Source: Amyelois transitella
Taxonomy: Eukaryota; Arthropoda; Insecta; Lepidoptera; Pyralidae
Reading direction: 5' to 3'
Assembly: GCF_032362555.1 (NCBI RefSeq)
Contig: NC_083515.1
Span: forward strand, 10,885,001-10,949,000
Length of the DNA: 64,000 nucleotides
Every line of letters begins with the position of its first letter. Within the stretch, counting starts at the first letter, position 1. The position numbers and the translations under genes were made by a program. Below the pieces are notes generated by a model, which did no database searches, was not told where the DNA came from, and worked only from the letters and a program-made list of their open reading frames with translations. This document shows, in pieces, positions 34,076-43,490 of the stretch.

Positions 34076-34344
34076 TGTACAGTAATTTGAAAGTAGTACT
34101 GCTGGCCACTAAGAAAAAAAAAAGAACAAAAATAGAATATTGCACAAAATATTTAAATAGAACGAAGAGCGTGTGTAACAATGTTAAAATGTATATAATT
34201 TAGTTCACTTATTATAATTTAATGGATGTTAATATCTAATGTATAAACCAAATATAAGTTCAGTGAGTTATTTCAGAAAGTGCAGTTTTAATTTCTTTCA
34301 AAACAAGTTCCAACAAAGATCATCAAATAGTTCTGTATTAAACA
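34076..34344 (+). repeat. Left LTR
   Basis: Begins TG, ends CA. Preceded by target duplication TTTAG. It contains an A10 run and ACGAAGAGCGTGTGTAAC. Confidence 0.95.
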
Positions 34345-34921
34345 TTGGTCCTCAATCGAGCCACATAATTTTCTAGCTCTTTGGTGTTTTAAGTTTCGTT
34401 GGAAATAATTTTACAATATAATTGTGACGTACATAACGTATGACATATGCAGAATACATAAGTGCAGCATCTTTTGTTTCTATTTACTTACAAATTCGTA
34501 AGTGCATATTCTACTCTGAAGTAACAAGAAAACTGGATTGCTTCTCTTTTTGCACTACAACAGTTATTTCTATAATAGAATATGGCAAAGAGGGATTATT
34601 GACAACTTTGATAGAGGTAAATGAACTAGTTCTTCGTGAAGAATAGGTACGCGTACACCGGGTGTCTACAATCTGTTCAGTGCAAACATAAGGAAGAAGA
34701 TTTGTGTAATAATAATGAGAGCAGTGAAAATTGTGAGTACATTTTTAATACATAATTAAAAATTACATAGCCGTTCAAGAAATATCCAAATTTTATACCC
34801 ACCGACATTCATGTATATAGTGTAATTATAAGACGGAGAAATCATTTAGTACAGGTACTAGGTGTTTCTATGTAAGTTACATTTATATCACGTTGTGACT
34901 GTTTATCATTTTGTAAATATC

Positions 34922-36706
34922 ATGGAAGGATTACTTAATTTACAGGCAAAACTTAAATCAAAAATAACAAGGTCATTCGTTAATTTTAAAAATTATCCAC
35001 AGGAAAATATAACCCCAGAGTATGTAGAGGTTGTATTAAACAATTTAGAGCAGGATTGGAATTTATATAAAGAAAATGACAGCAAATTGTACATTATTTC
35101 AAATCCAGAACTAGAAAGTACAGACTATGTAAGTAATTGTATATATGATGAGGTCGCGGATATTTATACAGCCTGCAAAACACAAATGAAAATTACATTA
35201 AAAGCATTATGTATGGTTCATTCTTCGGCAGAGTCTCCCTGTAATTTAAATAAATCAGCTTCTTCTGTTAAGTTACCGAAACTTACCATACCTGTTTTCT
35301 CAGGCAACTATACAGAATGGACTACATTTAGAAATCTATTCATGTCACTTATTCATCACAACATATCACTTGATAATGTACAGAAACTGCATTATCTCAA
35401 AGGTCACCTTACAGGGGAAGCTGAACAATTGATAAGACATGTTCCCATCACAAGTTCAAATTATATGTTATGCTGGGATAAATTAGAAAGAAGGTATAAT
35501 AACAAAAAACAGTTGGCTACCAGTATTCTTAAAAGATTATTCGGACAAAATACTATATTAAAAGAATCAGGTACCGTATTAAAACAGCTTTTAGATACGA
35601 CTTGTGATTGTCTGAGTGCTCTAAAAAATTTAGGAATTGATGTAAGTACTTGGGACATTCTCATTGTTCACATTCTTGCTGAGAAACTGGACCCGGAGAG
35701 TCGCAAGCAGTGGGAGCTGAGTGCATTTAGTAACGATGCAAATGAATTACCGACGTTCGAAAGGTTTCAGTATTTTATTGAAAATCGGTTTAGAGCTTTG
35801 GAATGCGTGGAAGCCAGTTTTGAAAGTCTTAAGCCCAATAGATCACATAATTTAAAGAGTTCAAAGTCAATGTTTACTAAAGTTCAGTTCAGATTGCTGT
35901 GCGAGTATTGTTCCCAAACACATAAACTATGTTTTTGTAAAAAGTTTTCCAAACTTAAGTTAGAGCACAGGATAGAATTTGTAAATAAGAACAATATTTG
36001 TTATAATTGCTTAGGTGGTAATCACACATTAGTAAATTGTAAGAAACCTAGTACGTGTCAAATATGTAAAAGACGACATCACTCACTTTTACATACCAAT
36101 CAATCGGAAATGTATAGTTCAAGGAACACCATAAAGTCTCAAGTAAATGTAGCAAGTCAATTACAAAATGAGTCAGTGGGTGCCTGTAAACAAATAAAGT
36201 CAAAACAAGTAATATTGCCCACTGCTATAGTCCACACCAGATCCGAAACTGGTGAACCCCGAGTGCTACGTGCCCTTGTAGACCAGGCTTCTGAGTCATG
36301 TTTTATAACAGAAGCGGCAGTACAACAACTGTGTCTTAAAAAGATACCTGCAAGTGGATATGTTTCCGGTTTAGGAAATGATAAAACAATTAATATTAAT
36401 CATATAGTTAAGTTACCTATTCATTCAAATATCTGTCGTTTTAATATTGAAATCGATGCACACATTGTTAAAAATATAACTTCAAACTTACCAGATGAAG
36501 ACATTGATAAAAAATATTTTTATTGGTTAGATCAACATCTTGCTGACCCAGATTTCAATAGGTCTAGTCAAGTAGATATGATTTTAGGGGCAGATATTTA
36601 CAGTTATTTAATTAAAGAAGGTTTATTAAAAAATTGTGAAGGTGATCTGATTGCTCAGGAAACAGTTTTTGGTTGGCTAATTTCTGGTGTTGTAAATAAT
36701 GTGTAA
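34922..36706 (+). CDS. BEL/Pao gag-protease protein, no RT
   Basis: The upstream frame start at 34862 is a GTG. The first ATG in frame is 34922, giving 594 residues. Residues about 117-270 (KLTIPVFSGNYTEW...LKGHLTGEA) match the gag domain typical of BEL/Pao elements (DUF1759-like). A zinc knuckle CYNCLGGNHTLVNC lies near residue 360, followed by a CQICKRRHH segment. The protease-like domain (DUF1758 type) has LVDQASESCF near 450, where family members usually have DQGS or DSG. The frame ends just after TVFGWLISG, where an autonomous element would continue into reverse transcriptase. The missing part seems to have been lost in one deletion. Confidence 0.93.
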   Translation: MEGLLNLQAKLKSKITRSFVNFKNYPQENITPEYVEVVLNNLEQDWNLYKENDSKLYIISNPELESTDYVSNCIYDEVADIYTACKTQMKITLKALCMVHSSAESPCNLNKSASSVKLPKLTIPVFSGNYTEWTTFRNLFMSLIHHNISLDNVQKLHYLKGHLTGEAEQLIRHVPITSSNYMLCWDKLERRYNNKKQLATSILKRLFGQNTILKESGTVLKQLLDTTCDCLSALKNLGIDVSTWDILIVHILAEKLDPESRKQWELSAFSNDANELPTFERFQYFIENRFRALECVEASFESLKPNRSHNLKSSKSMFTKVQFRLLCEYCSQTHKLCFCKKFSKLKLEHRIEFVNKNNICYNCLGGNHTLVNCKKPSTCQICKRRHHSLLHTNQSEMYSSRNTIKSQVNVASQLQNESVGACKQIKSKQVILPTAIVHTRSETGEPRVLRALVDQASESCFITEAAVQQLCLKKIPASGYVSGLGNDKTININHIVKLPIHSNICRFNIEIDAHIVKNITSNLPDEDIDKKYFYWLDQHLADPDFNRSSQVDMILGADIYSYLIKEGLLKNCEGDLIAQETVFGWLISGVVNNV

Positions 36707-36914
36707 ATAAAGTTAGCATTAAAAATTAGAGGTTGGGCATGTAGTTCATGGAGTAAGAAGTTCATTAGAATTATAAAGATTATCTACCTATTAGATTTAA
36801 GACAACAAAAGACCAAAATGAGTGAATCTATTAAAGTACCTTTTTATGTTACATTGCATAAGTGTAAATACAGTTAAGGTTCATCAATTTAATAATTTAG
36901 GTTGTTTATTTGTG

Positions 36915-36952
36915 AAGGACATCTTGCCAATAGATGTCCTTGGGAGGCGGCA
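36915..36952 (+). promoter_or_regulatory. Hairpin and polypurine tract
   Basis: AAGGACATCT (36915-36924) pairs perfectly with AGATGTCCTT (36932-36941) around a 7-base loop. It is followed at once by GGGAGGCGG and CA before the right LTR. The purine run is the expected plus-strand primer. The hairpin may help define it, which is inference. Confidence 0.75.
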
Positions 36953-37221
36953 TGTACAGTAATTTGAAAGTAGTACTGCTGGCCACTAAGAAAAAAAAAA
37001 GAACAAAAATAGAATATTGCACAAAATATTTAAATAGAACGAAGAGCGTGTGTAACAATGTTAAAATGTATATAATTTAGTTCACTTATTATAATTTAAT
37101 GGATGTTAATATCTAATGTATAAACCAAATATAAGTTCAGTGAGTTATTTCAGAAAGTGCAGTTTTAATTTCTTTCAAAACAAGTTCCAACAAAGATCAT
37201 CAAATAGTTCTGTATTAAACA
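36953..37221 (+). repeat. Right LTR
   Basis: Appears identical to the left LTR and is followed by TTTAG at 37222-37226. Confidence 0.95.
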
Positions 37222-37242
37222 TTTAGAGAGTTGAGAGAAAGA

Positions 37243-37662
37243 GTAACAGTAGTCACTTAATCTGTAAAGGACCACTCGTCCTATTTCTCAATAGTTTATT
37301 ATAGTAATTCCTATAATGACATAATAAAAGTCCCGATTCTTCCAAACATTTGGCTCTTTAAAATCAGGTGAGCAATCACTAGGCAATTCTGAAACAGAAT
37401 TACCGACATATGTACTTGTGGAAATTAACGGAGTCATCACAAAAAGCGAGATAATTACTCTCATTTAAGTTAATTTGTTCGTTTACGTTTCTAAATTGTT
37501 AAATTACCTGCAAATAAGAATAAATTTCTTTGTTTTTGAAGATAATACTTTCATGAGATAATACTTACCTGAGCGAATTGCTACTAAAACATTTTCATGA
37601 TAGTAGAATTAACTACCGCTCAATATTCTCTTCCAACGAATGCACATTTTTGTGTCAAATAT
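37243..37662 (-). pseudogene. Decayed third GH32 beta-fructofuranosidase
   Basis: On minus the region aligns with the two intact genes next door in the right order. A relic of SGS (37620-37612) is followed by a stop, then ENVLVA, then NESNYLA and DDSVNFHKY. Next come GNSVSELPS, SPDFKEPNVWKN and FYYVIIG, and finally GRVVLYR. Damage includes stops at 37611-37609 and 37290-37288 and a frameshift near 37410. The RDP motif has become KEP (37359-37351), removing the aspartate that stabilises the transition state. A 61-base GT...AG insert (37568-37508) is absent from the intact genes. The copy stops about 20 bases from the BEL target site. Confidence 0.85.
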
Positions 37663-37807
37663 TTGACAAAATTAACGTGTACTGTAAGATATTGATAGGT
37701 TTTAATAAGAAAAAATAATATGTAAAGAAAATGTTGTAATTAAATTATGAACAAAATCTTAAGAACAGTATTTACAATATTAAACTATAGTTGGTTCCAT
37801 AAAATCT
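37663..37807. other. 3' flank of GH32 gene 1
   Basis: AT-rich. ATTAAA on the minus strand near 37700 is the best candidate poly(A) signal; no AATAAA was seen closer to the stop. Confidence 0.4.
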
Positions 37808-39277
37808 TTATGATTCAGGAACACTTCTCTTCAAGTGCCACGATTCAATTTTCAGAGATTGAGGACTCAAATTGATCACGTTCCAAGGGTCTTCAACATA
37901 TAATCTGCTACTAAATACAACTTCACCTTCACCACAGAACAATTCCAACGAGCTGGTGTCCAAAAACAGTCGCCATGATTTCGAACCAATAGGTGACCAT
38001 TCCACTTGTCTTACATCATCAGATCCTCTATCAATAGCTACTTTGCCCACGGCTGGATCCCATGTTATCAACGCTTGATCACCACCGTTACGCCCTTCTA
38101 TAAGCAACTCTATTTTATACTCCAAGTCACCTTCAACAATGATTTCAGCAGTATTATCAAATGATAAGACTTGTCCTTCATTGAAATCACCAATTAACAC
38201 AGTATCATTTCTCAGTTGTTTCATAGCTTCTACGGGAGACATAAGAATTCTATTATCAACTAATTTTATTTCTCTGACCATCGTCAATGCCCCAGACCAC
38301 CCATCATCTTTTTCAGGATGTGGCTGTTCCCACATTGAAAACCAACCGAGTACGTATCGCTTTCCATCGTGTTCCATTGTTTGTGACGCGTAGAAATCAT
38401 GGCCGTAATCAAGTTCTTGGAAATCAACCTCGGGCACAAATTGGAATGTTTCGTAATCAAAGCTCCCAATAATATAACCGGTTTGATATAAATTCTTGTA
38501 TCTATCTCCTTGAGGTTCCACGCCTTGAGGAGACATCAAAAGTACAAATTTTCCATCCAACTCAAAGAAGTCCGGACATTCCCACATGTATCCCAAATCA
38601 TCACCAGACTCTCCGATCACCGACAAATACTCCCAAGAAATTAGGTCACTTGATCTATATAGGACAACTCTTCCAGTCTGTTGATTGTTCGTAGTGGTTC
38701 CAATAACGACATAGTAATAGTCTCCATGCTTCCAAACCTTTGGGTCTCTGAAATCTGGTGACCCCCCACTGGGCAAAGCTAAAACAGGATTCCCGACATG
38801 CTTGTAGAAGTTTATTCCATCGTCGCTGACAGCAAGGTATTGGCTTTCGTTATAGTTGTCTCCTTCCAAGTTGATTCGTCCAGTGTATATCAAAATCAAT
38901 GATTCTCCATCGACGACGGCACTGCCGGAGAAGCACATTTCTTCTTCAGGGATCAATGCTGTCGGCAATTCTTTCCAATTAACTAAATCAGGACTTGACG
39001 AATGTCCCCAATGCATTGGCCCCCAGATACTGTCATAGGGGTAGTACTGGTAGAATATGTGATATTCCCCTTTGTAGAACGAGAATCCATTTGGATCATT
39101 CATCCAGCCTACGGGTGGCATAACATGGTAATGTAATCTGTACCTTGGGTTGATTTCAGCCTTCTTATTTTGTACATATTCCTCCAGCTCGTTTCTGACT
39201 TCATCTGACTGACGGACTAATTTTGCGTTAACTACAGATAGGAAAAAGGCGGTGACTAGTAATCTTGTGAGTGCCAT
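37808..39277 (-). CDS. Beta-fructofuranosidase (GH32), gene 1
   Basis: Hydrolyses terminal beta-fructofuranosides such as sucrose. In Lepidoptera this family was acquired from bacteria (BmSuc1/BmSuc2 type) and is secreted in the gut. The start is placed at 39277, not the upstream ATG at 39298. The mature start then follows a good signal peptide (MALTRLLVTAFFLSVVNA), and the distance to the TATA box matches gene 2. The protein is 489 residues. The nucleophile is D61 in GWMNDPNGF, the transition-state stabiliser D178 in FRDP and the acid/base E233 in MWECPDFF, all intact. The five-bladed propeller region is followed by a C-terminal beta domain (about 375-485). It is a single exon. Gene 2 lies 1.2 kb upstream on the same strand. 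Confidence 0.97.
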   Translation of the reverse strand: MALTRLLVTAFFLSVVNAKLVRQSDEVRNELEEYVQNKKAEINPRYRLHYHVMPPVGWMNDPNGFSFYKGEYHIFYQYYPYDSIWGPMHWGHSSSPDLVNWKELPTALIPEEEMCFSGSAVVDGESLILIYTGRINLEGDNYNESQYLAVSDDGINFYKHVGNPVLALPSGGSPDFRDPKVWKHGDYYYVVIGTTTNNQQTGRVVLYRSSDLISWEYLSVIGESGDDLGYMWECPDFFELDGKFVLLMSPQGVEPQGDRYKNLYQTGYIIGSFDYETFQFVPEVDFQELDYGHDFYASQTMEHDGKRYVLGWFSMWEQPHPEKDDGWSGALTMVREIKLVDNRILMSPVEAMKQLRNDTVLIGDFNEGQVLSFDNTAEIIVEGDLEYKIELLIEGRNGGDQALITWDPAVGKVAIDRGSDDVRQVEWSPIGSKSWRLFLDTSSLELFCGEGEVVFSSRLYVEDPWNVINLSPQSLKIESWHLKRSVPES

Positions 39278-39310
39278 CGTAGAGAAACACAAATTCATGG
39301 GAGGTACATC

Positions 39311-39319
39311 TTTTATATA
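39311..39319 (-). promoter_or_regulatory. TATA box of GH32 gene 1
   Basis: On minus the sequence reads TATATAAAA. The TATAAA starts 40 bases before the chosen ATG, so the ATG at 39298 would lie upstream of the expected transcription start. Confidence 0.65.
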
Positions 39320-39329
39320 ATATGATAAA

Positions 39330-40501
39330 AAATGATATATCTATTCAGATATAGTATCTTAAGAGTTTTGTTTTGTCCCATGTGAAGTGATATGAAAATT
39401 TCCACATAACGCGAAGATAAGACCTCAAACATATGTATCGGAAATATGTAGTAGTAAATGCAATAGTATATCTAATCTATGATAATGATTTACCTTTTGA
39501 TGCTTTAGATTGATAAAGAGCACTCTTATAGTAAAGTCTAGATTTAACTGGTGAATGTGAATGAATGCAACATGTTTATGCCCTGCCACGGAACATTTTA
39601 ATTTTTTCAAATTACTATTTTTAAGGTTTAGTTTATTTATTTTTTCTCATTTATGTCAATTTAATATTGGTGATGTTCATAAAAATATCTTAAAAATAAA
39701 TTTACTGGTGAATGTTGAATTTGTGGACACGGGATAACCTTGATCCCCTAATTATTATTTTTATTTACATTTTTAATTTAATTTAATATAATATATTTAA
39801 CTTAACTATACATACATACAATTACGGCTTATCTCTTACGGGGTAGAGCTCAGAGGTAGATACTTAAATAATTTAGAAAAAAAAATGTGTATATGAAACC
39901 CATTTAAAGCAGAATTATTTATTTCCTAACTTGACCTACTCGTACTTGACTACCTGCAGAGAAAGAAATCAACACCAGAAGCCGCTTTATATTTACTCTT
40001 CTCCATAGGTACTCAAAGCATCAGCATAAAGGTTGCATTTGCTAAACTAGAAGATATATTTCATGAAATACACGAACAATCCTCTTTTTATTTAAGTGTT
40101 CTATTTCTAGGTTTTAGAATTGAGACCACAAACCCATACCAAAATACCGGAAAAGACAAGACAGTAACAGTAAAAGATTATATATGAGTTTATGAAGACA
40201 ATGCAATCGTAGAAAATTGAAAGAGATCAACATTCTTTAATGAATAATATTTTTATGGTGCTGTTGAAATTTCTACATGTATAAAAAAATAAAGATTACC
40301 ATTAACAAACTATTAACAAAATAAATATAAATTTTTGCTGTAATTTCAATTTATATAACTATTCGATATAATTTTTTTTAAAAATACCCCCAAAATAAAA
40401 TTTTTTAAAAGAGCATAGAATCGGATCAATACATCGACTTCTATGTTGGTGACAGTGTGTTGCGTACATTTTAAAATATTGTAATAGTTATTTTAAAATT
40501 T
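39330..40501. other. Intergenic region between the GH32 genes
   Basis: Mostly AT-rich with no gene. A SINE-A scrap (AATTACGGCTTATCTCTTACG) is at 39815-39860. No further GH32 remnant was recognised here. Confidence 0.5.
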
Positions 40502-42037
40502 TCATTTCATTAATGTTAAAGAAACAAATGGCATCAAAAGACATACAACGAAATTAAAAGATACTACAACGATTCCTCGGCTTGAAGCAGGGACGCTATC
40601 TTTCAAATGATATGCTTCAATCTTCAACGTCTGAGGACTTACGTTAGTTACTTTCCACGGGCCATCTACATACAATCTGCTGCTAAATACAACTTCTCCG
40701 TCTCCACAAAACAGTTCCAAAGAACTGGTATCCAAGAATAGTCTCATTTGCTTCGATCCAATGGGAACCCATTCTACTTGCCTAACGTCTTCATTTCCTC
40801 TCCTCACAGACACTTTTCCATCAGCTGGATTATACAACACTCTAGTTTGATTGAAGTTACTATTATTTTTTCGTCCTTCTAAAAGCAATTCGATTTTTAA
40901 ATTCATATCTCCTTCAACAATGATTTCAGCCGTAGTATCGAATTCAAGAAATTGAGATTTGTTGAAATATCCTATGAACACCGTTTTGTCTCTAAGACTT
41001 TCTATTGCTTCCACGGGTTGCATCAAAATGCGATTACCAACAAGCTTCAATTCTCTCACTATTGTCAATGCACCGGTCCATCCATCTGCTTCTTCAGGGT
41101 GTGTCACATCCCACATACCAAACCAAGCTATCAAGTATCGTTTTCCATCTTTTTCTAAAGTTTGTGTTGCGTAAATGTCATGACCATAGTCTATTTCTAC
41201 AAATTCCGTTTCAGGAATAAATTCATAAGTTTCATAACTAAAATTACCCAGGATATAACCTGTCTGATAAGTGTTCTTGTATCTATCTCCCTGTGCTTTC
41301 ATTCCTTGTGGTGACATCAGCAGAACAAATTTTCCATCCAATTCGAAGAAGTCGGGGCATTCCCACATGTATCCCATTGCGCCATCAGATTCTCCAATAA
41401 CAGACAAATACTCCCAAGATGTTAAGTTACTAGATCTATATAAAACAACTTTACCATATTTCTGATCACTGGTTTTAGTCCCAATTACAACGTACCAGTA
41501 ATCACCGTACTTCCAAATTTTCGGATCGCGAAAATCAGGAGAAGTGTCTAAAGTTATGACTGGGTTTCCTTCATATTTGGTGAAGTTTACGCCATCTTTA
41601 CTATAAGCTAAGTATTGACTTTCATTATTAGTTTTATGACCTGTATACATTAGCACCATTGTATTTTCTTCTGTTACAGCACTTCCAGAAAATATTTGTT
41701 CCTCATCGGGAATCAATGCTGTAGGTTGTTCATTCCAGATGACCAGATTAGGGCCTGATGAGTGTCCCCAATGCATCGGCCCCCATTTGCTGTCGTATGG
41801 ATAGAACTGGTAGAAGATGTGGTATTCGCCTTTGTAGTATGAGAAGCCATTAGGATCGTTCATCCATCCTACTGGCGGGGAAACGTGATAGCGTAATCTG
41901 AACCTTGGGTTTATTTCTGTCTTCTTCTGTTTGATATAATCTGCTAGTTCTTGCTTCTGCTGCTCCGTCGTCCGAAGCAATTCTGCTTGGACTATCGTTA
42001 ATAAGACTAAAACTGTGACTATTATCTTCAATGACAT
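40502..42037 (-). CDS. Beta-fructofuranosidase (GH32), gene 2, with C-terminal hydrophobic tail
   Basis: A paralogue of gene 1 with the same catalytic set: D61 in GWMNDPNGF, D171 in FRDP, E226 in MWECPDFF. The apparent long open frame starts with TTG; the best ATG is 42037 (MSLKIIVTVLVLLTIVQA signal peptide, 511 residues). A second ATG at 42055 is only 21 bases from the TATA box. Unlike gene 1, it continues past SVPA into SSRGIVVVSF and a hydrophobic segment running to the C-terminus (about 489-510). Small residues followed by a terminal hydrophobic stretch suggest a GPI-anchor signal or a membrane tail, so this enzyme may be tethered at the cell surface. It has more N-glycosylation sequons than gene 1 (NES, NFT, NLT, NFS, NKS, NQT). 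Single exon. Confidence 0.97.
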   Translation of the reverse strand: MSLKIIVTVLVLLTIVQAELLRTTEQQKQELADYIKQKKTEINPRFRLRYHVSPPVGWMNDPNGFSYYKGEYHIFYQFYPYDSKWGPMHWGHSSGPNLVIWNEQPTALIPDEEQIFSGSAVTEENTMVLMYTGHKTNNESQYLAYSKDGVNFTKYEGNPVITLDTSPDFRDPKIWKYGDYWYVVIGTKTSDQKYGKVVLYRSSNLTSWEYLSVIGESDGAMGYMWECPDFFELDGKFVLLMSPQGMKAQGDRYKNTYQTGYILGNFSYETYEFIPETEFVEIDYGHDIYATQTLEKDGKRYLIAWFGMWDVTHPEEADGWTGALTIVRELKLVGNRILMQPVEAIESLRDKTVFIGYFNKSQFLEFDTTAEIIVEGDMNLKIELLLEGRKNNSNFNQTRVLYNPADGKVSVRRGNEDVRQVEWVPIGSKQMRLFLDTSSLELFCGDGEVVFSSRLYVDGPWKVTNVSPQTLKIEAYHLKDSVPASSRGIVVVSFNFVVCLLMPFVSLTLMK

Positions 42038-42070
42038 ATTGAACAAATACTTCATCCATACAGGAAAAAT

Positions 42071-42080
42071 CTTATATATA
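42071..42080 (-). promoter_or_regulatory. TATA box of GH32 gene 2
   Basis: On minus it reads TATATATAAG. TATAAG starts 39 bases before the ATG at 42037, within a base of the spacing in gene 1. Confidence 0.65.
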
Positions 42081-42364
42081 AGCCAGGTAAATGTCAAGTT
42101 AATTACGTGTTGATAAGGTATCTCGAGAGCTTTGGGAATTACACATAAATCATATTAGTTAGTAATGTTGTCAATATTTGATGCATTATAATGTTACAAT
42201 AAGGTGAGACTTTAGTTATTTGGATAAAAATATTATCATTCCATTTCTTTCATAATTTTAAGGCCAGATTGTGTTTCTATTTCATGATATTAGTATATGT
42301 TTTTATTTTTAAGGCATTCTATTGCCTGGTATATTGGTGTCGAAATAAAATCACCCCTTTTTTT

Positions 42365-42690
42365 GACGATACTTCTTCCTCCTGGCTTTAGTCCCGGTTG
42401 CATCCTCACCACTCTGGAAAGGAGCATGCCTTTGACCATGGATCCTGGATTGGGTGAGTCAGACCTTCGCAACCTTTGCAGGGGAACCTAACCCGTATTG
42501 GATTGATCATGGTTACATCCAGTTGACTGAATGTGCAGGTTTCGTCACCATGTTTTTCCTCACCATAAGGGCATCAGTTAGTATTCAAACTAATATACAC
42601 CTACCTACATACCTTTGAAAATAGTCATAAGTACATGGCCGGGGTAGCATTCGAACCAGTGCATTTTAAACGGGCACCATACCGATTCTA
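42365..42690 (-). mobile_element. SINE-C copy, near full length
   Basis: CTTCCTCCTGGCTTTAGTCC through GTACATGGCCGGGGTAGC to the degraded B box (TTCGAACCAGTGC). The GTTTTTACACGAAGCGACTCC block is deleted. Confidence 0.8.
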
Positions 42691-42914
42691 TCACCGACTC
42701 TCTTTCTTGATGATTAAAAATCATTAAATGACTTAGGAAAACTTTTTTAATGAGAAAAATTAAGATCCTCTATTTGTCTTTAACTCTTATAGTTTTTTCA
42801 AATGAAGTATATAATTAGGTGTATGATGTATCAATAATTATTCTACGTTTGAACCAAAAAATCGATCACAAGAACAGCATCGTAATTAACTCAGCATAAA
42901 GAAATTATTCCTTA

Positions 42915-43111
42915 CTAGAGGCCGCCCGCGACTTCGTCCGCATGGAAACCCTATCAATCCCGCGGGAACTCTGGGATAAAAAGTAGCCTATGTGTTATTC
43001 TGGGTCTTCAGCTACCTACATACCAAATTTCATGGTAATCGGTTCAGTAGTTTTTGCGTGAAAGAGTAACAAACATCCATACAAACTTTCGCCTTTATAA
43101 TAGTAGTAGGA
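42915..43111 (-). mobile_element. Short Helitron-like element, complete
   Basis: CTAGAGGCCGCCCGCGACTT start, TTTTGCGTGAAAGAGTAAC interior, ATAGTAGTAGGA|T end. Same subfamily as the copies at 6.1 and 31.7 kb. Confidence 0.86.
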
Positions 43112-43432
43112 TAGTAGGATAACAAGTTGGAGCAAAGTTTCCTCGTTTTCTGCATACAAATGAATATAAGGCCATCTATTCAGAATGAAGTCCATAATCT
43201 TGAAATTATTATTATCGAATCATTTTATGTTTGTTTTTACTACGCTTTTATTAGCTTGGGTTGTATCTATGTATGTAACGGAATCTTTGAGCTTAATTTT
43301 CACTGGTTTCTAAACATCTGATCAACTTGGAACTTTGCACACGTATCAAGGACCGATGACAATGCAATATTTTGATAAGAGTTTCTCATTATCCTTATTA
43401 AAACTGCCAGGATTAATAAATTCATTTTTAGA

Positions 43433-43490
43433 TAGCTCTGTCTCTCTTACTCTCCTACGAAGGCGTAGGAGAGTAAGAGAGACAGAGCTA
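43433..43490. repeat. Perfect 27-bp palindrome with 4-base loop
   Basis: TAGCTCTGTCTCTCTTACTC and seven more bases (43433-43459) are mirrored exactly at 43464-43490 around AAGG. No mismatch was seen. Confidence 0.93.

Larger units (their letters stand above)
34076..37221 (+). mobile_element. Non-autonomous BEL/Pao LTR retrotransposon
   Basis: Two LTRs of 269 bp (34076-34344 and 36953-37221) appear identical by eye, start TGTACAGT and end TTAAACA. TTTAG flanks the element at 34071-34075 and 37222-37226. A primer-site-like TGGTCCTCAATCGAGCC follows the left LTR at 34346, and the purine tract GGGAGGCGG precedes the right one. The only frame is gag plus protease. Reverse transcriptase, RNase H and integrase are absent, so mobility would need proteins from another element. 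Identical LTRs imply a recent insertion. Confidence 0.95.

Noticed and set aside
34862-34921. Longer N-terminus for the BEL gag
   Set aside because: Begins with GTG; the first ATG is 34922.
34076-37221. Endogenous retrovirus with envelope
   Set aside because: Only gag and protease-like regions are present; no envelope, reverse transcriptase or integrase frame.
38139-41465. Several plus-strand frames of 60-84 codons
   Set aside because: They are antisense shadows of the two GH32 genes.
42038-42097. Longer N-terminus for GH32 gene 2 (MTFTWLIYKIF...)
   Set aside because: The first codon is TTG and the segment spans the TATA box; the signal peptide begins at 42037.
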